Assembly: GCA_021298315.1 (NCBI GenBank)
Contig: JAJTFC010000009.1
Span: forward strand, 53,124-117,123
DNA: 64,000 nt
Source: Planctomycetaceae bacterium
GTDB taxonomy: Bacteria; Planctomycetota; Planctomycetia; Pirellulales; Pirellulaceae
Reading direction: 5' to 3'
The translations under genes and the position numbers were made by a program. The notes under the pieces were generated by a model. That model made no database searches. It worked only from the letters and a program-made list of their open reading frames with translations, and had not been told where the DNA came from. How positions within the stretch are numbered: the first letter of the stretch is position 1; each line of letters starts with the position of its first letter. Shown here piece after piece: positions 48,385-57,497 of the stretch.

Positions 48385-48567
48385 CTAGCTAGGAATTTTG
48401 GTCGACGCGTTTTCGAACAAGGAGGTCAAGTTGCCTCCAAGCAATGTCATCGCTGCGACGGCAACGATGGCAATAAGGCCAACGAGCAAACCGTATTCAA
48501 GCATGGTTGCTCCACGCTCATCACGAACAAAACGACCAACAACCTTCGATACTAGTGCGCTATACAT
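48385..48567 (-). CDS. flp: Flp/Fap-type pilin, copy 2 (protein identical to copy 1 from the ATG)
   Basis: Same 60-aa product as 47754..47936; two synonymous nucleotide differences noted. Confidence 0.92.
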   Translation of the reverse strand: MYSALVSKVVGRFVRDERGATMLEYGLLVGLIAIVAVAAMTLLGGNLTSLFENASTKIPS

Positions 48568-48653
48568 GAATCTGACCCTTACATGAATCTTCCGCTCCGA
48601 CTCGTGCGCCTCAACCAATCCGCTGTCCACTTGTCTTTACGGAAGGTGGTATA

Positions 48654-48669
48654 TGCGATTGGTGTGCCA
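48654..48669 (-). promoter_or_regulatory. Sigma54-type promoter upstream of flp copy 2
   Basis: Minus strand TGGCACACCAATCGCA: GG-N10-GC. Confidence 0.75.
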
Positions 48670-48968
48670 AAACCGCTGGCCGAAGATTTTATTTGTTCGA
48701 AAATAAATCCGGTTCGCCGATTTACCAAGAAAAACACTGGAGATTTGTGATGGGTTTTTTGGTGCTGAAACTCTCGCCGATCGCTTGAACAGATATCAAG
48801 TCCTGCATTTGCGTCTCGAATCTTGGGATGCTATTCCAATCTGAGATGGCTGATACAACCGTCGACCGCCTTGCACCTTGATCCCAACCACCATTGCGCT
48901 TGATGAAGCTCTTTGATGGTCTTGGTTTGACTCAATTCGATGAGCATCTCCTGACGCACAATACGACC

Positions 48969-49073
48969 TGGAACCCCGGTATTTGGCCCGTATGTCAACA
49001 AGATCCCAACACGTCCCTTCGAGTACGAGTACGAATAGAACCAATGGCATCAAGTCTCAGCCACGATAATTCC
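48969..49073 (-). repeat. GTACTC-core dispersed repeat, copy D
   Basis: Reverse complement ATTATCGTGGCTG...TGGTTCTATTCGTACTCGTACTCGAAGGGA...TTGGGATCTTGTTGACATACGGGCCAAATACCGGGGTTCC aligns with 7650..7779. Confidence 0.75.
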
Positions 49074-49206
49074 TCAAGAGCCCAAAAACTAAACCCACCC
49101 TAAAAAACACCGGGCTTTTATGAACACATCGCAAGCGATCGATCAAGAAAGGTAGAATGATGTCTTCCGGGTTCCCCGATTCCCTTACTTCCTCAAAGCA
49201 ATCGCT

Positions 49207-50115
49207 ATGCATCAGTTTCGATTCCTGCCCATCTCTTGGGTAGCTATGATCCTCTGGGCTTTGTTTCTCATGCAATTCGCCGAAGCTCAAAACGAAACGA
49301 GCTTCCCACCCATCGATCTTTCGGAGGTTCGTAAGATCGATGCGATGCAAGTTAGCGATGTAATCAAAATCGATGGTAAGCTTGATGAGTCTAGCTGGGC
49401 CAAGGCTGACCGTTCCGATAGTTTCGTCGATCTGATCACGGGAAAACCAACCCATCTAAAAACACACGTCTCTGTTCTGTGGGACGAAAAATATCTGTAC
49501 ATCGGCTATCAGATCGAGGAACCCAACGTCACGGCCAAATTCACCAAAGAGGATGATCCAATCTATCAGGATAACGATGTCGAGTTCTTCATCGCCGGCC
49601 AAGACGCTTACTACGAATTCGAAATCAACGCGCATGGAACTGTTTACGACGGACTTTTCGTCTGGCAGTCTGCTTATGAAACATCCGGGCTCTCCAAATG
49701 GCCACAATTCGATCGCACCAAGCCCAACGTGCAGTCGCAAGTTTTTAACGGAGTTGGCTACACCAAACATCCTAGAGGATTACGCTGGGCGTTTCTGGAC
49801 TGGGACTTTTCCGCGATCAAGTCCGCTGTGCATGTCCAGGGCTCTCTGAATGATCCCTCGGACAAAGACCAAGGATGGAGTGTAGAAGTGGCCGTACCGT
49901 GGAAAGATTTGGCCATGCTCGATCTTTCTAAGCCACGGTCGCTGCCCCCCAAAATCGGCGACACTTGGCGCATCGATTTCTCAAGGTTCAATCAAACCAA
50001 AGATCCAAACAATCCCAACGATTCCGGCGGTTGGGCATTGAGCCCCCACGGCGTGTGGGACTCGCATATTCCCGAAGTTTTTCCCAGAGTTATTCTTGTA
50101 GGTCCAACACGCTGA
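49207..50115 (+). CDS. Secreted carbohydrate-binding family 9-like protein
   Basis: DVIKIDGKLDESSWAKADRSDSFVD; VSVLWDEKYLYIGYQIEEPNV; DNDVEFFIAGQDAYYEFEINAHGTVYDGLF. Confidence 0.78.
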   Translation: MHQFRFLPISWVAMILWALFLMQFAEAQNETSFPPIDLSEVRKIDAMQVSDVIKIDGKLDESSWAKADRSDSFVDLITGKPTHLKTHVSVLWDEKYLYIGYQIEEPNVTAKFTKEDDPIYQDNDVEFFIAGQDAYYEFEINAHGTVYDGLFVWQSAYETSGLSKWPQFDRTKPNVQSQVFNGVGYTKHPRGLRWAFLDWDFSAIKSAVHVQGSLNDPSDKDQGWSVEVAVPWKDLAMLDLSKPRSLPPKIGDTWRIDFSRFNQTKDPNNPNDSGGWALSPHGVWDSHIPEVFPRVILVGPTR

Positions 50116-50249
50116 AAGCAGATGACGGAATTCTCATGCGAATCTTGCTAGGCCAGCTTGCCGAAAGCGAAATTGTGTAGCCGATGTCTCGACCATAACT
50201 TCAACCCCTAACCTTTTTCTTCGCACTCCAGCCAGACACATTACATCCG

Positions 50250-51578
50250 ATGGTAAAGAACCTGCTTCGCATCCTACTGATTTGCTGGTCGATCGTCTCC
50301 ATGGAGTGCCATGCACAGGACTCGATTGCTTACGATGCATTTTTTCAGGACCAGGCATTGCGGATCGAACTGTTTCTCTTTGGAACCGGTTCCGACCTGA
50401 AAGTGGTTCCAGGCAAGATCGTGCAGGAGCCGATTTGGCCCGGGCCTCGCAATCAATTGGTTTTTCCTTTTCCCTACGGCAAGAACGCTATCAGGGTATA
50501 TGACTTGGATAGCGATCGACTGATTTACTCGTTTGGTTTCGATACTCTCTATAGTGAGTATGCAACCACTGAGCCAGCTTCCCAAGGCAAATGGAAAGCG
50601 TTTCCGATTTCGGTGCGATTTCCAAAACCCAAATCGCGATTTCGAATCGAGTTCCTCTCACGACGCAAAGACAATCACTGGGAAACGATATGGTCCGAGA
50701 GTATGAAACCTTCAGACAAGAACATTCGTCGCGAAGGAGTCGACTTGGGTGATACCGTTTTCGAACTGCAGAAAACAGGCGATCCCAATGACCGCTTGGA
50801 TTTGGTATTTCTAGCCGAAGGTTACACGGATAGCGAGAAGGAGAAATTCCATGCCGACGCGCAGCGGATGACTCAGTACATGTTCGAACACGAACCCTTT
50901 CGTCGGCACAGAGGTAAGTTCAATGTATCGGCCGTCTTTCGGCCCTCGTCCGAGTCGGGGGTCGATGAGCCCGATCAAAGGCGTTACCGAAACACCGCTC
51001 TGGGCGCATCGTTTAACACCTTGGAAATCGACCGATACTTGCTGACCGATCAAGGGCACACGCTTCGCGAGTACGCCGCTCAAGTTCCCTACGATTCGGT
51101 AGTGGTGCTAGTGAACTCCAAAAGATACGGTGGAGGGGCAATTTGCCTGGATTACTGCGTCTCTACGGTGGATGATCCAAAGAGCGAAGCCGTTTTCTTG
51201 CACGAGTTTGCCCACTCGATCGCTTATCTGGCCGACGAATACATCGGCTCAGTGACCTACAACGACATATACCCCGAAGGTGTAGAACCCGTCGAACCGA
51301 ATATCACTCGAGAGTTGGATCCGGCGAAGATCAAGTGGAAAGATGCGTTGACCACAGGCGTGCCCCTGCCTACCCCAAAGGATTTCGGTGCTGCAACACA
51401 GGAAACAGCTTCAATCGTGGGAGCCTTTGAAGGTGGTGGGTATCTGAAAACAGGGATGTACCGGCCTGAGAAATCCTGCGCGATGGGAAGCGGCCTCGAT
51501 CCCTTCCGCTTCTGCATCGTATGCGAAAAAGCGATCGAACAAATGATCGAGTACTACGCACCCTCAACGGACAAATAA
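50250..51578 (+). CDS. M64-family (IgA peptidase-like) metallopeptidase, secreted
   Basis: DLVFLAEGYTDSEKEKFHADAQRMTQYMFEHEPFRRHRGKFNV...; zinc motif HEFAHSIAYLADEY. Confidence 0.88.
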   Translation: MVKNLLRILLICWSIVSMECHAQDSIAYDAFFQDQALRIELFLFGTGSDLKVVPGKIVQEPIWPGPRNQLVFPFPYGKNAIRVYDLDSDRLIYSFGFDTLYSEYATTEPASQGKWKAFPISVRFPKPKSRFRIEFLSRRKDNHWETIWSESMKPSDKNIRREGVDLGDTVFELQKTGDPNDRLDLVFLAEGYTDSEKEKFHADAQRMTQYMFEHEPFRRHRGKFNVSAVFRPSSESGVDEPDQRRYRNTALGASFNTLEIDRYLLTDQGHTLREYAAQVPYDSVVVLVNSKRYGGGAICLDYCVSTVDDPKSEAVFLHEFAHSIAYLADEYIGSVTYNDIYPEGVEPVEPNITRELDPAKIKWKDALTTGVPLPTPKDFGAATQETASIVGAFEGGGYLKTGMYRPEKSCAMGSGLDPFRFCIVCEKAIEQMIEYYAPSTDK

Positions 51579-51581
51579 CCA

Positions 51582-52895
51582 TCAAGGCTTAGCCCGAGAC
51601 TCGCTTAGCAAATACTCCGCTTGCTCGTCGGCAAGCTGAGCCTCTCGCACTAAACCACGACGGCGATAGAGCTCAGCAAGATTCCGCCATGAATAGGGGG
51701 TCGGTCCAGCATCGATCGCTTTTTGCAGAGCTTTGGCAGCCTCTTCGAGCGAACCAAGATGAAGCAAGTTGTAGCCAAGTTGGTTGGCGATGTAGCCTCG
51801 CGAAGGTGCGATCCGCAGGGCAGCTTGATAGGATGCGAGCGATTGCTGTCGCAGCACCTCTTGGAGTTTCGGGGCGAATTCCAACTCTCGTTCGTAGGTT
51901 TTCCCTAGAGCATACAGCAGGTCAGCAGCCCATGGGTGATTTAAGGTCGCTTGGGGAAGTAGATCCGAAAATGTTTCGAGTGGCTGGGCGATCTGATCTG
52001 CAGGAGAATATGTGCACTCGTCGAGCTCACGGAAAGCATGTTGCAAGGCCGATTCGTGAGGCATCGATCTGCGGATTGCCGACCGTCGAGGAGATTGGTC
52101 GACCGCCGGGCCTGAGAGTTGATCGAGCTTGCGAGCAAGCAGCGTCAGCCCGTTTCGTATCTCATCTCTTGCGCTATGAACGCTGTTTTTACGCAAAAGC
52201 GAATCGCAAGCTTGCAACTTGGCAAGCAATTCTGGGCGCAGCTCTTGCCAAGCGGCATCGGCGGCTCGTTCGATTCGCGATCTTGATTCCTTTCCCTCTG
52301 CAGAGCGGCTCGGAACCCACTGGTCGTTGAGGAACTGAAACAATCCCGGGTCGCTTAAGTCCAATAGATAGTCTTTCGGAAAGCTGGCCACAAGGCGACG
52401 CTGTTGTTCATTGCGTTGCCTCGCTGCTTTCTTGCCCTTGTTGCCTTCATCTTGCTCATCGCCGATTATCTCAAGATCATCTGAGCCGGAGACCAATTCA
52501 GATCGCAAGGCCGATCGTTCTGAAAAATCCACATCCGGCAAACCGCGTGAGATCTTGTTTCCAAGTCGCGAGGGTTGGCCATTGGATGATTGAAAGGGGG
52601 AAGCCGGATCGGCAGCATCAAATGCATCCGATGAACCAGAATCCAAGACGACTCCTTGTTGGGGGAGTTGATTCCATTGGCCTTGGGTGCTACTCGAAAG
52701 CGGTTTTGGTGGCATCAACCGCAAGGGCTCTGTCGGTGAGACGATCGACTGGGCCGTTAAAGAACAAGCCATGATCCCAAGGAGAAGAAGCGATCCGACG
52801 CCGCGAACCAATAGCCTTGGGAGGGTCTCTTGACTCGAGATTGGCGAAAGGTTTTCGGTTGTGGTCGGAAAGTGCGAATCCATATCCGAAGTCAT
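51582..52895 (-). CDS. TPR-repeat protein with N-terminal signal/TM
   Basis: SLASYQAALRIAPSRGYIANQLGYNLLHLGSLEEAAKALQKAIDAGPTPYSWRNLAELYRRRGLVREAQ. Confidence 0.7.
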   Translation of the reverse strand: MTSDMDSHFPTTTENLSPISSQETLPRLLVRGVGSLLLLGIMACSLTAQSIVSPTEPLRLMPPKPLSSSTQGQWNQLPQQGVVLDSGSSDAFDAADPASPFQSSNGQPSRLGNKISRGLPDVDFSERSALRSELVSGSDDLEIIGDEQDEGNKGKKAARQRNEQQRRLVASFPKDYLLDLSDPGLFQFLNDQWVPSRSAEGKESRSRIERAADAAWQELRPELLAKLQACDSLLRKNSVHSARDEIRNGLTLLARKLDQLSGPAVDQSPRRSAIRRSMPHESALQHAFRELDECTYSPADQIAQPLETFSDLLPQATLNHPWAADLLYALGKTYERELEFAPKLQEVLRQQSLASYQAALRIAPSRGYIANQLGYNLLHLGSLEEAAKALQKAIDAGPTPYSWRNLAELYRRRGLVREAQLADEQAEYLLSESRAKP

Positions 52896-53070
52896 CGGAG
52901 GATCGAGTCAGCTCGATTGAGCTCGGATAGGACTGGTGAACCAAGCGGCACCGATCCAAGCGATTCTCTAGGCATGAAACGAACAGTCCCCGCAGTTTAA
53001 CACTATGTCGGTTGTCAAACTGTAGGGACTTTGACGTTCGTATCGAACGATGATCAAGAACGGTCAGCGA

Positions 53071-53817
53071 TTACTTGTCTTCGGCGATCTGAGGATAAAC
53101 CACCCCGGCCAAGAAGGCACCGATGATGGGAGCGACCCAGAATAACCAAACCTGGGTGATTGCACTGGTGTCTTGACCAAAGATCGCAAGGATCAGAGCC
53201 GGACCGGTGCTTCGGGCAGGATTGACCGAGAGGTTCGTCACAGGGATCCCGATCAGGTGGATCAGTGTTAATCCCAACCCAATTGCAATCGGAGCAAAGC
53301 CCGCTGGAGCTCGCTTGTCGGTAGCCCCTAGGATGATCATCAGAAAGAAGAAAGTCAGGACGACTTCGGCGAGAAAAGCCGACACGAGGTTGTATTTGCC
53401 TGGCGAATATTCTTCAAATCCGTTGCACGCAAATCGGCCCTCTAGGCTAAATCCTGGAGCACCGCTTGCAATAAAATACAAGACAAAAGCGCCGAGGAAC
53501 CCGCCAGCGACTTGGGAGATCACATAAGGAACCAAGTCCGAGGATGGGAATCGCTTAGCGATCATCAATCCGACGCTGACCGCAGGGTTCAAGTGGCAAC
53601 CTGAGATGTGGCCAATCGCATAGGCCATCGTCAGTACCGTCAGACCGAAAGCCAACGAGACTCCAACGAACCCGATCCCAAGGTTGAGCAAGGTAGGTCC
53701 ACCTGCATGCGCCATTTCCTTGGCGAACAGAGCTGCCAAAACCGCACTACCGCAACCGCCAAAGACCAACCAGAACGTGCCAATAAACTCAGCGGCACAA
53801 CGCTTACCAATATTCAT
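53071..53817 (-). CDS. aqpZ: Aquaporin (MIP family, AqpZ-like)
   Basis: [22 protein letters not shown] boxes [11 protein letters not shown] and [12 protein letters not shown]; start inferred at MNIGKR. Confidence 0.93.
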   Translation of the reverse strand: MNIGKRCAAEFIGTFWLVFGGCGSAVLAALFAKEMAHAGGPTLLNLGIGFVGVSLAFGLTVLTMAYAIGHISGCHLNPAVSVGLMIAKRFPSSDLVPYVISQVAGGFLGAFVLYFIASGAPGFSLEGRFACNGFEEYSPGKYNLVSAFLAEVVLTFFFLMIILGATDKRAPAGFAPIAIGLGLTLIHLIGIPVTNLSVNPARSTGPALILAIFGQDTSAITQVWLFWVAPIIGAFLAGVVYPQIAEDK

Positions 53818-54142
53818 CATTCGCTCCTTAATAAAGAGAAATCCAACACAACGAGGGATCCAATGGCAATTCGCGCGCTGCTCCTTGCGCAAAGAATCCT
53901 TGTCGGGCTCACTACCCAGAAGCTCCCTATATTACAGATTCCATCGTTTCGTGCCACGTACCCTCTGGAACTTCCCACCGCTCAACAAAAATCACAGTAG
54001 CTCCTAATCCAGCGAAAATCCCAAGTAAATTTCCCTCTCAGGTCCCTCAGGGGGTGAACTTTCAAGGGACTTGCGCGTCTAACTCGATGGTTAGCAAGGT
54101 TGCTTGTTTTCGACGTTTTTGGGCAGAAAGCTTATTACCAGG

Positions 54143-55447
54143 ATGATTCAGGAATTTTGGCACTACCTATCGAACCTTCTGCAGAACAACCAAATTTTTA
54201 GTGGTGGTTTGGTGCTGATGGTCGGTGGTGCGCTCTTGGCCTACTTTCGACAAGTCCCAGCGCAGATCTACCAGTTTGTCCGTCGCCGTGTGATCACCGA
54301 GATCGACATCTTGGATCGTGATCCAGCCTTCCAGTGGATCGAAAAATGGTTGGCCCAACATACCTATGCGAAAAACCGAGCTCGCTCGCTAACGGTCAAG
54401 ACCGAGTCGATCGATTACGATGAACGGCGCGATAACCCGAACATGGATCCACGCCCACGCATCCTCTTTACACCTGCTCCAGGTGTCCACTGGCTCTTCT
54501 TTAGGAATCGTTTGATCTGCTTACACCGCGAGCGTCCAAAGCCCAACGAAGGTTCCGGGCAAACCGTTAACGTGCGAGAGTGCTTCAACATCACCATTTT
54601 TTCGCGTGACCGCAAACTGGCTCAGCAACTCCTCGAAGAAGCCCGCGATGTCGCCATACCGAAGTCCGAATTGCGGCTGACGGTCCACCGTGCCGGCCAA
54701 GGCTACTGGATGGAGCAAATGAAACGGCTGCCTAGGCCTGTCGATTCGGTCATTCTTGCCAACGGCTTGATGGACGACTTGCTCGAAGACGCCAAAACAT
54801 TCCTCGCCCGTCGCGAATGGTATGTCCAGCGAGGGATCCCTTACCGACGCGGCTATCTTTTGCACGGACCTCCAGGCACTGGCAAGAGCTCGGCGGTTGT
54901 TGCTCTGGCCTCCGCACTCCAAATGGATATTGCCGTGTTGAGCCTGGGCGATTCAAACCTCGATGATAACAGCATCTCTGAACTCTTCAGCTCGATCCCA
55001 GTCAACAGCATCGTGCTCATGGAAGACATCGACTGCGCGTTTTTGGAACGCAAAGAGGGGGAGGATAAGCGGAGCAAGGTGACATTCAGTGGACTGCTCA
55101 ATGCCATCGATGGTGTCGCTGCTGGCGAAGGCCGCTTGCTGTTTGCAACGACCAACCATATCGCTCGGCTCGACCCAGCCCTGATCCGTCCAGGTCGAAT
55201 CGATCGGAAGCTTTACATCGGCCCGGCCAATCGCGAACAAGCCCAACGGCTCTTCCTAAGATTCTTCCCTGAAGCTTCGGCAGAATCGACTCAAGCCTTT
55301 GCCCAGAAGATCCCGCTAGGCAAAATCACCATGTCTGCGCTTCAGACTCACCTACTGATGTACGCAGACGATATGCACGGTGCGATCGAACAACTCGACG
55401 ATATGATCGAAACATTCGAGTACCAAGTCCCCGTCGAGTCTGCCTGA
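54143..55447 (+). CDS. BCS1-like AAA+ ATPase with N-terminal TM segment
   Basis: GYLLHGPPGTGKSSAVVALASALQMDIAVLSLGD; IVLMEDIDCAF; TFSGLLNAIDGVAAGEGRLLFATTNHIARLDPALIRPGRIDRKLYIG. Confidence 0.88.
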   Translation: MIQEFWHYLSNLLQNNQIFSGGLVLMVGGALLAYFRQVPAQIYQFVRRRVITEIDILDRDPAFQWIEKWLAQHTYAKNRARSLTVKTESIDYDERRDNPNMDPRPRILFTPAPGVHWLFFRNRLICLHRERPKPNEGSGQTVNVRECFNITIFSRDRKLAQQLLEEARDVAIPKSELRLTVHRAGQGYWMEQMKRLPRPVDSVILANGLMDDLLEDAKTFLARREWYVQRGIPYRRGYLLHGPPGTGKSSAVVALASALQMDIAVLSLGDSNLDDNSISELFSSIPVNSIVLMEDIDCAFLERKEGEDKRSKVTFSGLLNAIDGVAAGEGRLLFATTNHIARLDPALIRPGRIDRKLYIGPANREQAQRLFLRFFPEASAESTQAFAQKIPLGKITMSALQTHLLMYADDMHGAIEQLDDMIETFEYQVPVESA

Positions 55448-56662
55448 TCAGTCCAATCGTATCTTTACACTCTGGCGGTGCGCAGTGAGCCCCTCTTTGT
55501 CAGCCAACTGGGTCACGTGGGGCTCGATCGCTCGCAAGCCATCGAGGGTAAATTCGACTTCGCTGTAGGATCTTAGAAAATGATTGGCAGACAACCCCGA
55601 TGCCCATCGTGCCGTCCCTCCCGTTGGTAAGACGTGCGATGGACCGGCCGCGTAATCTCCTAGTGCCACTGGAGAATAATGCCCCTTGAAAATCGCTCCT
55701 GCATTTCGGATTTGACTCGAATACCGATCGGGATCGTCCACAGAAATCTGCAAATGCTCAGGAGCCAACCGATCGCAGATCCTAACGACTTCTTGCTCGG
55801 AGTCGCACAAGATGCTGGCGCCAAATTTGATAAGCGAATCCTTCGCCAACTCGGCTCGCTCGAGCCGCGTTAGTTGTAGTTGGATCTGCTCATCGATTTG
55901 GTCAAGCATCTTCGCATCCGATGAAAGGACGATACTCGAACCGGGCGAATGTTCGGCTTGAGCGATCAAATCCGAAGCGGCATTGGGAGACTTGGTGGTC
56001 CGGTCTGCAATCACCACCACCTCGCTAGGGCCGGCAATCGAGTCGATCGCGACGGTTCCATAAACCAATCGCTTGGCAAGTGCCACAAAAAGATTCCCTG
56101 GCCCGACGATCATGTCGACGGGTGGTGCCATAATCGCGATTTGCTTGACTCCTGCAATTTGCGCCGGTACAGCGGTCATTAACACGGTCGAGGGATAAGC
56201 CGCCGCACCACCCGGGACACATATTCCGATCCGCTCAAGTGGCCTGTACCGCTGCTTGAGAACCTGCCCCAACCCATCGGTCAGCTCGACATCCTTGTGC
56301 AAAATCGCTTGCTGAAACCTCGCAATGTTGTTTCTAATCGCACGAACTGCCTGCAGAAACTCAGGAGCAACCGCTTTGTGCGCTTCGACCATTCGCTCGC
56401 TGGGCACCCTCAGTCGGCTTGCATCCATCCGAGGATCGTCCAGTGCCCGAGCATACTTCAATACCGCTTGGGTCCCCTGGATCCTGACCTCACGACAAAT
56501 CCTCTCGACAACCTGCTGTGGACTGATCGCTTCACCAAATAGCGACATGGTCAGTTGCGCAGATCGTTCAGATACGACTGTCCCATCGGGACTCAATTTC
56601 TTTCGCAATTCGTCGAGTCGCTCTTCGAAATCACGGGCCGATGTATCGAGTCGTGTGAGCAT
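55448..56662 (-). CDS. hisD: Histidinol dehydrogenase
   Basis: ICVPGGAAAYPSTVLMTAVPAQIAGV; VGPGNLFVALAKRLVYGTVAIDSIAGPSEVVVIAD; LAPEHLQI; GPSHVLPTGGTARWASGLS. Confidence 0.96.
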   Translation of the reverse strand: MLTRLDTSARDFEERLDELRKKLSPDGTVVSERSAQLTMSLFGEAISPQQVVERICREVRIQGTQAVLKYARALDDPRMDASRLRVPSERMVEAHKAVAPEFLQAVRAIRNNIARFQQAILHKDVELTDGLGQVLKQRYRPLERIGICVPGGAAAYPSTVLMTAVPAQIAGVKQIAIMAPPVDMIVGPGNLFVALAKRLVYGTVAIDSIAGPSEVVVIADRTTKSPNAASDLIAQAEHSPGSSIVLSSDAKMLDQIDEQIQLQLTRLERAELAKDSLIKFGASILCDSEQEVVRICDRLAPEHLQISVDDPDRYSSQIRNAGAIFKGHYSPVALGDYAAGPSHVLPTGGTARWASGLSANHFLRSYSEVEFTLDGLRAIEPHVTQLADKEGLTAHRQSVKIRLD

Positions 56663-56688
56663 CCATCCACTCTTGGGGCAGAGATTTT

Positions 56689-57438
56689 TTAAGATTGCAG
56701 AGACTGTAACTGCTCGACCGTAAAATTCACGTTGGTCGCAACCGATTGCACATCGTCATGGTCTTCGAGTTTTTCAAGCAGTTTCATCACCGATACGGCG
56801 GTATCGGAGTCGACCTCGACAGTCATCTTCGGAATACGCGTGACCTGCTTAGACTCCAAGGCAATCTGTGCAGCTTCCAGCGCATCGACCAACTCGGTGT
56901 ATACGTCGGTCGGACAAGTCACATCGTAGCCGGACTCACTCTCGGTGACATCCTCGGCACCGTTTTCAAGCGCCAACTCCATGAGCTTCTCCAGATCCAC
57001 AGCAGACTTGGCGACGTTGATTAAACCTTTGCGGTCAAAGTTGTAAGCAACACAGCCCGTTGAGCCGAGATTGCCGCCATGGTTGTCAAACAACTTGCGG
57101 ATCTCAGGGGCCGTTCGGTTGCGATTGTCAGTCATGATATCGCATAGGATCGCAACGCCACCGGGACCATAGCCCTCATAGAGCACCTCTTCAACATCAC
57201 CCCCATCGAGCTCCCCTGTCCCCTTCTTGATCGCTCGATCGATGTTGTCTTTGGGCAACGAGACCGCTTTAGCATCGAGGATCGCAGCTCGCAAACGGAT
57301 GTTGCTCGATGGATCCCCTCCCCCTAGCTTTGCAGCAACAATGATCGCCTTGGAAAGCTTGCTCCAGAGTTTACTGCGTTTGCTGTCAACGAGCGCTTTT
57401 CTGTGCTTGATGTTTGCCCACTGCGAGTGTCCTGCCAT
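56689..57438 (-). CDS. yebC: YebC/PmpR-family regulatory/translation-associated protein
   Basis: MAGHSQWANIKHRKALVDSKRSKLWSKLSKAIIVAAKLGGGDPSSNIRLRAAI; NVEEVLYEGYGPGG-like DVEEVLYEGYGPGGVAIL. Confidence 0.96.
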   Translation of the reverse strand: MAGHSQWANIKHRKALVDSKRSKLWSKLSKAIIVAAKLGGGDPSSNIRLRAAILDAKAVSLPKDNIDRAIKKGTGELDGGDVEEVLYEGYGPGGVAILCDIMTDNRNRTAPEIRKLFDNHGGNLGSTGCVAYNFDRKGLINVAKSAVDLEKLMELALENGAEDVTESESGYDVTCPTDVYTELVDALEAAQIALESKQVTRIPKMTVEVDSDTAVSVMKLLEKLEDHDDVQSVATNVNFTVEQLQSLQS

Positions 57439-57497
57439 GGATGATGCTCCAATGTATTTTCGATAAACTGTGATTCAGTAAATGGTAGGGTGTAACT

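Noticed and set aside
48796-49053. 85-aa minus-strand ORF upstream of flp2
   Set aside because: Overlaps dispersed repeat copy D and the duplicated flp upstream region; no coding evidence.
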